A DNA stretch of 5,606 nucleotides from Candidatus Muproteobacteria bacterium RIFCSPHIGHO2_01_FULL_65_16 (GTDB taxonomy: Bacteria > Pseudomonadota > Gammaproteobacteria > Acidiferrobacterales > Sulfurifustaceae). Positions 1-5,469 of the stretch are shown here, piece after piece. Location of the stretch: the NCBI GenBank assembly GCA_001785175.1, contig MFSY01000094.1:5064-10669 (forward strand), in the 5' to 3' direction. The position numbers and the translations under genes were made by a program. The stretch's first letter is position 1. Each line of letters opens with the position of its first letter. Below the pieces are notes generated by a model that was not told the origin of the DNA, did no database searches, and saw only the letters and a list, made by a program, of their open reading frames with translations.

Positions 1-965
1 TCGCGGCGGTTGACAAGCCCCGTCAGCGGGTCGGTGCTCGCCTGGTAGCTCAGCTGATATTCCATGTCGCGGGATTTGCTGACATCCTGGAACACCAGCA
101 CAACGCCGACGGTCCGCCCGTCCCGGGCGAAAATCGGCGCGGCGCTGTCCTCGACCGGTATTACACTGCCATTACGCTGGATCAGAACTCCGCGCCGGTC
201 CGGAGCGGACACGGCGTTGCCTTCGCTCAATACCATGAGCGCGAGATTTTCCAGGGCCGCGCCGGTATCTTCGTTGACGACGTTGAAGACCTGGTCGAGC
301 GGCAACCCGCGCGCCTCCTCGATGGTCCAGCCGGAGAGCCGTTCGGCGACCGGGTTGAGGTAGTCAACGCGACACGCGGCGTCGGTGCCGATGACGCCGT
401 CGCCGATCGAGTGGAGCGTGACCTGGGCGCGTTCCTTTTCCTCGAACAAGGAATCCTGCGCCTGCTTCAACGCGCGCAGGGGGAACAGGCGCGCGACGAA
501 GTATACGGCCGCGCCCAACGGCACGCCGAGCAGGGCCGCCAGGATGGTCTCGAACAGCAGCGGCCGCAGGGAATGGCCGGCCTCGATTTTTCCAACGACA
601 CGGCCCGAGTCCAGAAGCTCGGCCGAGCGCGTGATGAAGGGCGATTCGACGGTGCCGTAGCTTACGACGACGGCGCCTTGCCGATCGAGAACACGCCTGG
701 TTTCAGCCTCCTCCCGGGGCGCGCGGCGCGCCAGCAACTCCTCCAGACGATGCTCTTCGAACCGCCACAACTCCGGGTTCTCATTGATCAGCCGGGTGGC
801 AAGCTGCGCCTTTATCTCCGTCTCGGTTTGCAGTGCAGCCGACTGATATTGATAGCCCAGAAAGAAATACATCACCGGGATGGCGGCCGCGACCGTGACC
901 GCGAGCGCGCCCGCGAGCCAGCTTGCCGCCCGGGACAGTCTGGCATCCAGCCGCGCCAGGATCAT
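1..965 (-). CDS. Membrane PAS-GGDEF protein (probable diguanylate cyclase), C-terminus beyond the window
   Basis: Seen: reading the minus strand from the ATG at 965 gives 321 open codons to the window edge. Residues about 13-38 and 138-160 are hydrophobic membrane segments enclosing a ~100-residue periplasmic region with no motif I can name. A PAS domain follows at about 179-296, with PAS-like features such as IGDGVIGTD and YLNPVAERLSGW. The sequence then enters a GGDEF domain with the typical opening DPLTGLVNRR at 312-321, where the window ends. Known: GGDEF domains join two GTP into c-di-GMP at the inner membrane, and PAS and periplasmic regions tune this. The start overlaps the stop of the upstream binding-protein gene as ATGA, and I see no good Shine-Dalgarno, so translational coupling is likely. 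The catalytic motif, and any EAL domain after it, lie outside the window, so enzymatic activity cannot be judged. Domain assignment is firm; signal and output are inferred. Confidence 0.93.
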   Translation of the reverse strand, partial: MILARLDARLSRAASWLAGALAVTVAAAIPVMYFFLGYQYQSAALQTETEIKAQLATRLINENPELWRFEEHRLEELLARRAPREEAETRRVLDRQGAVVVSYGTVESPFITRSAELLDSGRVVGKIEAGHSLRPLLFETILAALLGVPLGAAVYFVARLFPLRALKQAQDSLFEEKERAQVTLHSIGDGVIGTDAACRVDYLNPVAERLSGWTIEEARGLPLDQVFNVVNEDTGAALENLALMVLSEGNAVSAPDRRGVLIQRNGSVIPVEDSAAPIFARDGRTVGVVLVFQDVSKSRDMEYQLSYQASTDPLTGLVNRR

Positions 966-1798
966 GGGACGCCGGCGGCGGCGGTTACGACCAGGTACCC
1001 GGAGCTGGTGAGGATCTCCTGCCCCGCCCGCGAGCGCACGAAGGCGATGAATTCCCGCGCGCGCCTGGACGGCTTGGGCCCGGTGATCATATATTCCGGC
1101 TTGAAGTACGGATATTTGCCGCCGGCGATGGCCCCGGGGGCGGGCGTCACGCCCTCGAAGGACAACACCTTTACCGCGCGCTTCTCGGAAATTATCTGGG
1201 CCAAGGTCGCGACGCCGAGCGCGCCCGGCAGCTTTTCCACGGCGTTCATGCTCTCTTGCGTGGTGACGGCGAAGATCATGCCCGCGCGCGCGTACGCCGC
1301 CGTCACCGCCGCGTCCATCGCCGGCGACATGCGCCTCAGCATCCGGGTGTCCGAGTCGTCCTCGGGCCGCAAGACCAAGCGCAGCGGCTTGCCGTCCGGC
1401 CAGGCGCCGGTTTTGCCGGCGTAGATGGCGATCAGCTCACGCAGCGTGATATTGGACACGACCACTTTGGGCGCGGCCACGAACACAAAGGGCGTCCGGC
1501 CATACTCGACCGCCACCGCACCCTGCGCGCGCTCGGTGTCTTTCAATGGCCGTGAGCTTAGACCGACGTCAATGGAGCCAGCGATGGCAGCCTTGATGCC
1601 GCCGCTGCTGCCGAGGCTCGGTAGCACGACGATATCCGCCAGCGGGTGGGTCTTTTTGAACGCCGCGGCGAGAATCTTCATGGCGCCCAGCCCCCCGCCG
1701 GAGCCGCCTATTCTGATCCTGTCGTCATCGCCGGCGCCGGCTGATGCCGGCGGGATCAGCATGATAAGTGGAAGGACGAGCGTCCTTAAAAATCGCAT
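962..1798 (-). CDS. PstS-like periplasmic substrate-binding protein (PBP-like family), likely signalling partner
   Basis: Seen: 278 residues from the ATG at 1798. A Sec signal peptide (MRFLRTLVLPLIML, then PASA with likely cleavage near residue 20) has no lipobox cysteine, so the product should be soluble and periplasmic. Phosphate-binding-protein-like motifs follow: GSGG at 32-35, SLGSSGGIKA at 61-70 and DVGLSSRPL at 77-85. The open frame extends to 1900, but the 1798 start has the signal peptide immediately after it and AGAGGA 6 bases upstream, so it is preferred. Known: PstS-type proteins bind phosphate or other oxyanions for ABC importers. No permease or ATPase gene is visible here; instead the stop codon overlaps the start of a membrane PAS-GGDEF gene. 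Inference: it delivers a ligand signal to that protein, as NspS does to MbaA in Vibrio cholerae. The ligand is unknown, and an ordinary orphan transporter protein remains possible. Confidence 0.88.
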   Translation of the reverse strand: MRFLRTLVLPLIMLIPPASAGAGDDDRIRIGGSGGGLGAMKILAAAFKKTHPLADIVVLPSLGSSGGIKAAIAGSIDVGLSSRPLKDTERAQGAVAVEYGRTPFVFVAAPKVVVSNITLRELIAIYAGKTGAWPDGKPLRLVLRPEDDSDTRMLRRMSPAMDAAVTAAYARAGMIFAVTTQESMNAVEKLPGALGVATLAQIISEKRAVKVLSFEGVTPAPGAIAGGKYPYFKPEYMITGPKPSRRAREFIAFVRSRAGQEILTSSGYLVVTAAAGVP

Positions 1799-1804
1799 GG
1801 CAAT

Positions 1805-1810
1805 TCCTCT
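1805..1810 (-). promoter_or_regulatory. Ribosome binding site of the substrate-binding protein gene
   Basis: The minus strand reads AGAGGA here, then six bases to the ATG at 1798. It decides the start: the longer open frame beginning at 1900 would place 34 non-hydrophobic residues before an obvious signal peptide. Confidence 0.75.
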
Positions 1811-1884
1811 TTTTTTGTTGTTCGAAACAGGGACATCTGGCGTATTGGCTTCCTGCCGTCGGGCCTGTGATGCCGACCCGAAAA

Positions 1885-1890
1885 AGTATA
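1885..1890 (-). promoter_or_regulatory. Possible -10 element upstream of the binding-protein/GGDEF pair
   Basis: The minus strand reads TATACT (5 of 6 to the sigma-70 -10 consensus) in the 161-bp gap after the b561 gene. Seventeen bases further upstream there is no convincing -35 (ATCATA). If used, transcription would start near 1878 with a leader of about 80 bases. The gap and this box suggest that the sensing pair can be transcribed apart from the thioredoxin/b561 genes. Weak evidence. Confidence 0.25.
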
Positions 1891-1959
1891 GTCGAAACAA
1901 ACTGCAATATGATGCGGTTTTCGGCCGAGATGAAGCAGGGTCCGGGGGGGCGGAGGGCG

Positions 1960-2573
1960 CTAAATCCGCTTGCGCCCGGTGATCATGGCGCGGATGAGAT
2001 TTTCCCGGTGCATGGCGCTGCTCAGAAGGACGCCGGCGATGTGCAGCACCACGAGCAGCAGCGTGAGATTGGCGAAAAACTCGTGGACTTCGCCCAGCAC
2101 GCCCCCGTCGTCATCGTGTTCATTTTGTTCCCCCTCGTCGTCGCCGTGGGCATGGGCGCCGGCGATGACGGCGACGCGAGCGGCGCCGCCGGGCCTTTGT
2201 TTTCCTCGGCGCCGTAGAGCCAGAGGCCGCTCAAGGTGGCGCCGGCAAGGCTGAGCAGGAGTGCGATCACCATGGCGCCGCCCAACGGATTGGGCCCGAT
2301 ATAACGCCGCGGCGCGGCGCGCAAAAAATCCTTGGCGTATGCGAACACCGTGGCCGGGCGATAGACGAAATCGGCGAAGCGCGCGTAGCGCGTGCCGACG
2401 AACCCCCACAGGACACGCAGCGCCACCAGAACGCCGACCGCGTAACCCGACCAGATGTGCAGTATTGATTCCTCTTCGCCGGTGAGATAGACGACGGCGA
2501 ACGCCGCGACCAGCGACCAATGGACCAGACGCACCAACGGGTCCCAGACCTTGATTTCACCGCCCTGATTCAT
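1960..2573 (-). pseudogene. Cytochrome b561 (NiFe-hydrogenase b-subunit type), disrupted by a single apparent frameshift
   Basis: Seen: from the ATG at 2573 the protein begins MNQGGEIKVWDPLVRLVHW, typical of this family. It has His18 in the first membrane helix and His39 (HIWSGY) in the second, and stays in frame to about LYGAEENKGPAAPLA (residue 133). The homologous continuation then lies in another frame: a His/Asp/Glu-rich loop, EVHEFFANL, VLHIAGVLL and HRENLIRAMITGRKRI, ending at the TAG at 1960. Adding one base near 2173-2190 restores a 204-residue protein with four histidines placed like the usual haem ligands. Unshifted, the frame ends at 2022 and loses two of them. Known: these four-helix dihaem proteins pass electrons between the quinone pool and periplasmic or cytochrome c partners. 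It follows the thioredoxin gene by 38 bases, probably in one operon. Start-site RBS is weak. Whether the break is a real mutation or a sequencing error cannot be told from one sequence. Confidence 0.87.
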
Positions 2574-2611
2574 CGTTGGCCGTGAATGAAAAATAAGCAA
2601 AGCAACAGGCC

Positions 2612-3133
2612 TCAATGGCCGAGGGCACGTCCGACGGTCGCCTCGAGCTCGGCGCGGCTGAAGGGGCCGAGCTTGCGCGCGAGCGTGCGGCCGTCGGGCG
2701 CGACCAGCACGCTGTACGGCAGGCCGACGGCCTTGCCCTGCCGGCCCAGGACGCCGCGCGCCTGCTCTTCGCTCAGCAACAGGATCGGGTAATTGACGCC
2801 CAGGCGCCGGACAAAGGCGCGCACCGGCGCCTCCTTGTCCACCGCCACCCCGATGACCTGGAGCCCGTGATCGCCGTGGCGCCGTTGCACCTCGATGAGC
2901 ATGGGGATCTCGTCCCGGCACGGCGGGCACCACGTCGCCCAGAAATTCAGCAACACCACCCGGCCCTCCCACTCCTTAATATAGTGCGGCCGACCGTCGA
3001 GACCGGGCAGGGCCAGGTCGCGCGGCAGGGCCTCGGGCCGGCTGTGCCGATACCAGTAGCTCGCGCCGGAGGCGACCGCGAGGGCGACGACGACGGCCGC
3101 CGCGAACGTGAGCTTCAATGAAACAGACCGCAT
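2612..3133 (-). CDS. TlpA/ResA-like membrane-anchored thiol-disulfide oxidoreductase
   Basis: Seen: 173 residues. An N-terminal hydrophobic segment (about 8-27) should anchor the protein with its catalytic domain in the periplasm. A thioredoxin-like fold of the redoxin/TlpA type follows: NFWATWCPPC with active-site cysteines Cys69 and Cys72, VIGVAVDKE near 93-101, and the expected cis-proline in VGLPYSVLV (Pro139), then DGRTLARKLGP. Length fits the family. Known: such proteins reduce periplasmic disulfides, often in cytochrome c or copper-centre maturation. The following gene, 38 bases on, encodes a cytochrome b561, which suggests a shared redox role; the specific substrate is unknown. No clear Shine-Dalgarno precedes the ATG at 3133, but no better start exists. 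A mobile element lies 22 bases upstream of the start, so native upstream control has probably been altered. Confidence 0.93.
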   Translation of the reverse strand: MRSVSLKLTFAAAVVVALAVASGASYWYRHSRPEALPRDLALPGLDGRPHYIKEWEGRVVLLNFWATWCPPCRDEIPMLIEVQRRHGDHGLQVIGVAVDKEAPVRAFVRRLGVNYPILLLSEEQARGVLGRQGKAVGLPYSVLVAPDGRTLARKLGPFSRAELEATVGRALGH

Positions 3134-3144
3134 GGATGATTATT

Positions 3145-3156
3145 GGATCAGACGTG
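3145..3156. repeat. Left target-site duplication of the MITE
   Basis: GGATCAGACGTG occurs here and again at 3321-3332, directly flanking the 165-bp element. The last base is shared with the first base of the inverted repeat, so the duplication is 11 or 12 bp. Its perfect identity points to a fairly recent insertion. Confidence 0.85.
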
Positions 3157-3320
3157 AATGGCACTTAACTTAAGGAAAAGACCTCTGTTTACGTCGTCAT
3201 TCCGGCGAAAGCCGGAATCCAGGGTTTGAATAACATCGGCCCATAGGCCGATTCTGGATGCCAGCTTTCGCTGGCATGACGTAGATTTTTACTTGTGTGG
3301 CCTTAAGTTAAGTGCCATTC
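3156..3320. mobile_element. 165-bp MITE, probably mobilised by an IS4-family transposase
   Basis: Seen: perfect 20-bp terminal inverted repeats (GAATGGCACTTAACTTAAGG at 3156-3175, its exact complement at 3301-3320) enclose 125 bp with no meaningful coding capacity. The element is bracketed by an 11-12-bp direct duplication. The interior is a palindrome of hairpins (see separate entry). Known, from memory: IS4-group elements have termini of the form AATGCC...TTAAGG and make 10-13-bp duplications, so both terminus and duplication size fit. Inference: a non-autonomous derivative moved in trans by such a transposase, which is not in this window. It sits 22 bp from the thioredoxin start and about 300 bp from the GGDEF-EAL start. 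Confidence 0.85.
3190..3283. repeat. Internal palindrome of the MITE, made of three hairpins
   Basis: Two 8-bp hairpins, ATTCCGGC-GAAA-GCCGGAAT (3199-3218) and ATGCCAGC-TTTC-GCTGGCAT (3258-3277), flank a central 7-bp hairpin with loop CATA (3235-3252). The outer arms 3190-3222 and 3254-3283 are inverted copies of each other, apart from three extra bases in the left arm and four substitutions. All four substitutions fall in two hairpin base pairs and keep pairing. The GTCATTCCGGCGAAAGCCGGAATCC type of unit is, from memory, a widespread dispersed proteobacterial repeat. In RNA it would fold strongly on either strand and could act as a terminator or stability element. Confidence 0.8.
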
Positions 3321-3332
3321 GGATCAGACGTG
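3321..3332. repeat. Right target-site duplication of the MITE
   Basis: Second copy of GGATCAGACGTG, immediately after the right terminal inverted repeat. It matches 3145-3156 exactly. Confidence 0.85.
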
Positions 3333-3390
3333 GTTATTTCCGTGACGCGCAAGCTTAACGTCCCCGCGGCGCCGCAACAAGCCGTCCGGC

Positions 3391-3409
3391 CCGCGGCCGA
3401 TGGCCGCGG
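3391..3409. repeat. Perfect GC hairpin, 8-bp stem with 3-base loop
   Basis: CCGCGGCC-GAT-GGCCGCGG. It would fold very stably in RNA or single-stranded DNA, but without a following U-tract it is not a standard intrinsic terminator. It lies between the MITE and the candidate GGDEF-EAL promoter; role unknown. Confidence 0.6.
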
Positions 3410-3522
3410 CGCGCAGGGCGAAAATGAAGGATCTCATTGATTCATCGGTCAATCCCGAAGATAAGGACATTCTACATATCCCGGCGAATCAATACCTTAT
3501 ATCGCGCTACGGGATTCCGGGT

Positions 3523-3551
3523 TTTACATCCGCCGCAAATTCGGCTATTAC
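3523..3551 (+). promoter_or_regulatory. Candidate sigma-70 promoter of the GGDEF-EAL gene
   Basis: TTTACA (5 of 6 to TTGACA) is followed, after exactly 17 bases, by TATTAC (4 of 6 to TATAAT), in the AT-richer part of the gap. The predicted start near 3558 gives a leader of about 60 bases before the ATG at 3618. A weaker alternative, TTGATT-17-GATAAG, lies near 3438-3466. Pattern match only. Confidence 0.35.
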
Positions 3552-3617
3552 TTCACAAACACAAACAAGCCGTAAGCCGTTGCATAGACGGTCTTGACGG
3601 AACGTCGGGTTTGGAGA

Positions 3618-5294
3618 ATGGAATCTCTGAATAACAACGACGCCACGACGGTGTCTGCGTGTCTGCCAGGGAGGATAGGCGGTCGTCCCCTCTTTTCGCC
3701 CGCCGCCGTCATTTTCTCGCTGGCGCTGTTGCTCCCCGCCCTGATTTTCCCCGCCGCGATCGTCGCCCATCCGGACGCCGCGACCGAACGCCTGCACATC
3801 GCCGCCGCCCAGACGGCGTGGGAGGGCTGGACGCTTCAATGGATGGCGGGGCTCGCTCTCCTTTTTGCCGGCCTGTTCGCGCTGGCGAGCTGGATGTTCA
3901 TGCGCATGCGGCGGCTGGAAGGGGCCATGGAGCATCAGGCCCGGCACGACGCCCTGACGGGCCTGCCCAACCGCGCCCAACTGCTCGACCGCCTGCGCCA
4001 GGCCATCCACGCGGCCGGCGGCCGCCGGACGCCGCTCACGCTCATCGTCATGGACCTCGACCGCTTCAAGGGGATCAACGACGCGCTGGGGCATCATGTC
4101 GGTGACCTCGTGCTGCAGCAGGTCGGCGCGCGGCTGCGTGAGCTGCTGCGCCCGGCCGACACCATGGCCCGCCTCGGCGGGGACGAGTTCGCGCTGCTGC
4201 TCCCGGAGACCGACGAACACCAGGCCCGGGACGCGGCGCGCAAGATCATCCTCGCGCTCAAGCGACCGTGCGTAGTCGGGCGGCATCACCTCTGCGTCGG
4301 CGGCAGCCTCGGCATCGCGGTCTTCCCGCGCCACGGAGAAGACGCGCCGACCCTGATCCAGCACGCGGACACGGCAATGTACGCCGCGAAGCAGTCAAAC
4401 ACGGGATATGCCGTATACGACCCCGAGCGGGACCGGCGCAGCTTCAAGCAGCTCGAACTTGAGAATGACCTGCGCGACGCCATTGACGGCGACCTGCTGG
4501 AGCTGTGCTATCAACCGATGGTTGACCTGCGCAGCGGAACGGTGACGGGGGTGGAGGCGCTGCTGCGCTGGAACCATCCGTCCTATGGCGTGATCTCCCC
4601 CGATGTCGTGATTCCCATCGCCGAACTGACGGGCCTCATCCAGCCGCTGGCGGTGTGGGTGCTGAACACCGCCTTGCGCCAGTGCGCCGAGTGGCGGCGC
4701 GCCGGGCTCGACCTCAATATCGCGGTGAATCTCTCGGCCTGGAACCTGCAGGATCCGGCGCTCGTGGATAACGTGCGTTCGGCCTTGAGCGTCTGGAAGG
4801 TGCCGGCCGCGCGCCTGGAGCTGGAGATCACGGAGAGCGCCATGATGGCCGAACCCGAACGCGCGCGGGAGGTGGTCGGCAGGCTGAACGCCATGGGCAT
4901 CCGGCTCGCGATAGACGACTTCGGCGCCGGCTTTTCCTCCCTCGCCTACCTGAAGAAGCTGCCCGTGAGCTCGCTCAAGATTGACAAGTCCTTCATCCTC
5001 GGCATCGCCTGGGACGACAGCGACACCAAGATCGTACGCTCGACCATTGACCTCGCGCACGATCTCGGCCTGAAGGTGGTGGCCGAGGGGGTCGAGAGCG
5101 AGGCCGTGCGCGCGCGACTCGTGACGCTCGGCTGCGACACCGCCCAGGGCTATCACCTGAGCCATCCGCTGCCGACGCCGGCGCTGGTCCAATGGCTGCG
5201 AACGTCCGCCGCCCGTCCGGTATGGGCGCAGGGCGCCGCCGGGACACCGGACACCCCCCAGGAAGCCGCGAAAGCCTCCGGCTACAAACACTAA
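3618..5294 (+). CDS. Membrane GGDEF-EAL protein (dual-domain c-di-GMP enzyme)
   Basis: Seen: 558 residues. Two hydrophobic helices (about 26-50 and 75-95) enclose only ~25 periplasmic residues, so no extracytoplasmic sensor domain is evident. The GGDEF domain (about 107-270) opens DALTGLPNR, has an intact GGDEF at 187-191 and an inhibitory-site RxxD (RPAD, 178-181) five residues before it. The EAL domain (about 278-530) has E313-A-L-L, Q299, N371 in NLS, E403/E406 in ELEITES, DDFGAGFSSL at 433-442, LKIDKSF with K454, and AEGVES, so the phosphodiesterase residues look complete. Known: such proteins make and/or degrade c-di-GMP. Which activity dominates cannot be read from sequence. A proline/alanine-rich tail (530-558) follows. 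The start is uncertain: GGAG lies one base before the ATG at 3618, the frame is open back to a TTG at 3594, and a GTG at 3651 is also possible. The gene is divergent from the thioredoxin gene and transcribed alone. Confidence 0.95.
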   Translation: MESLNNNDATTVSACLPGRIGGRPLFSPAAVIFSLALLLPALIFPAAIVAHPDAATERLHIAAAQTAWEGWTLQWMAGLALLFAGLFALASWMFMRMRRLEGAMEHQARHDALTGLPNRAQLLDRLRQAIHAAGGRRTPLTLIVMDLDRFKGINDALGHHVGDLVLQQVGARLRELLRPADTMARLGGDEFALLLPETDEHQARDAARKIILALKRPCVVGRHHLCVGGSLGIAVFPRHGEDAPTLIQHADTAMYAAKQSNTGYAVYDPERDRRSFKQLELENDLRDAIDGDLLELCYQPMVDLRSGTVTGVEALLRWNHPSYGVISPDVVIPIAELTGLIQPLAVWVLNTALRQCAEWRRAGLDLNIAVNLSAWNLQDPALVDNVRSALSVWKVPAARLELEITESAMMAEPERAREVVGRLNAMGIRLAIDDFGAGFSSLAYLKKLPVSSLKIDKSFILGIAWDDSDTKIVRSTIDLAHDLGLKVVAEGVESEAVRARLVTLGCDTAQGYHLSHPLPTPALVQWLRTSAARPVWAQGAAGTPDTPQEAAKASGYKH

Positions 5295-5302
5295 GGATTT
5301 GT

Positions 5303-5349
5303 ATGATTATTCAACGCGGAGACGCAGAGGCGTGGAGGAAAGTAAGCTA
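5303..5349. repeat. Dispersed repeat, copy 1 (GACGCAGAGGCG type)
   Basis: It shares the core GAGACGCAGAGGCG and flanks ATGATT and TAAGCTA with the copy at 5410-5454, with scattered substitutions and two extra bases. From memory, units reading CGCAGAGACGCAGAGGCGCGGAG are scattered through many bacterial genomes. It begins 8 bases after the GGDEF-EAL stop. Confidence 0.75.
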
Positions 5350-5405
5350 CAAGCTGCAAGCCACAAGCTAAAAGCTATCAGCGATCAGCTATCAGCTATC
5401 AGCTA
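5344..5405. repeat. Heptanucleotide tandem tract (AAGCTNC, then AGCTATC)
   Basis: About nine 7-base units. The first part runs AAGCTAC, AAGCTGC, AAGCCAC, AAGCTAA; from 5373 it runs AGCTATC, AGCGATC, AGCTATC, AGCTATC and a partial AGCTA. Two more AGCTATC units lie at 5450-5463, after the second dispersed repeat. Tandem units of this type can vary in number by slippage. No protein or RNA gene is implied. Confidence 0.75.
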
Positions 5406-5409
5406 AAGC

Positions 5410-5454
5410 ATGATTTTCACCGCAGAGACGCAGAGGCGCGGAGAAAATAAGCTA
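5410..5454. repeat. Dispersed repeat, copy 2 (GACGCAGAGGCG type)
   Basis: Same orientation as 5303-5349 and 107 bases downstream. The two differ at several single positions and by two bases in length. Both copies run into an AGCTA heptamer unit on the right, so the repeat and heptamer tract may have been duplicated as one unit. Confidence 0.75.
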
Positions 5455-5469
5455 TCAGCTATCGGCTTG

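Larger units (their letters stand above)
3333..3617. other. Intergenic leader between the MITE and the GGDEF-EAL gene
   Basis: I see no convincing gene in this 285-bp stretch. The first part is very GC-rich and holds a 10-bp palindrome (3366-3375) and a perfect 8-bp all-GC inverted repeat with a 3-base loop (3391-3409). Neither is followed by a T-run on either strand. From about 3420 the composition becomes more AT-rich, as expected of a promoter region, with an operator-like ATTGA-N8-TCAAT at 3436-3453 and a candidate promoter at 3523-3551. A 65-codon open frame at 3400-3597 lacks RBS and family features and is not called. Confidence 0.55.

Noticed and set aside
411..1424. 337-codon plus-strand open frame
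   Set aside because: It is antisense to the PAS-GGDEF and binding-protein genes, which have clear domain motifs; its own product is low-complexity Arg/Gly/Ala sequence without family features.
962..1798. Naming the binding protein PstS and inferring a pst phosphate-uptake operon
   Set aside because: No pstC/A/B or phoU gene in the window; the coupled neighbour is a GGDEF protein, and phosphate specificity is not shown.
2160..2215. Programmed -1 frameshifting in b561
   Set aside because: No X-XXY-YYZ slippery heptamer in the needed frame and no evident stimulatory hairpin at the right distance; mutation or sequencing error is simpler.
2574..2972. N-terminal extension of the b561 frame by 133 codons
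   Set aside because: It is the out-of-frame shadow of the thioredoxin gene; b561 homology begins at the ATG at 2573.
3156..3320. Full insertion sequence
   Set aside because: Only 165 bp, with no transposase coding capacity; it fits a non-autonomous element.
3400..3597. 65-codon plus-strand open frame before the GGDEF-EAL gene
   Set aside because: No RBS, no recognisable family, and it spans the AT-richer stretch that looks like promoter DNA.
3333..3617. c-di-GMP riboswitch in the GGDEF-EAL leader
   Set aside because: I looked for the conserved core and tetraloop-receptor pattern of c-di-GMP riboswitches in this leader and in the 3' tail and did not find them.
3507..4364. 285-codon minus-strand open frame
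   Set aside because: Antisense to the GGDEF domain, whose motifs are unambiguous; a GC-rich shadow frame.
4395..5291. 298-codon minus-strand open frame
   Set aside because: Antisense to the EAL domain; its composition (Gly, Arg, His, Gln rich) is that of a shadow frame.
5344..5469. CRISPR array
   Set aside because: Units are 7 bp and contiguous, and the two larger repeats are not separated by regular spacers of CRISPR length in a series.
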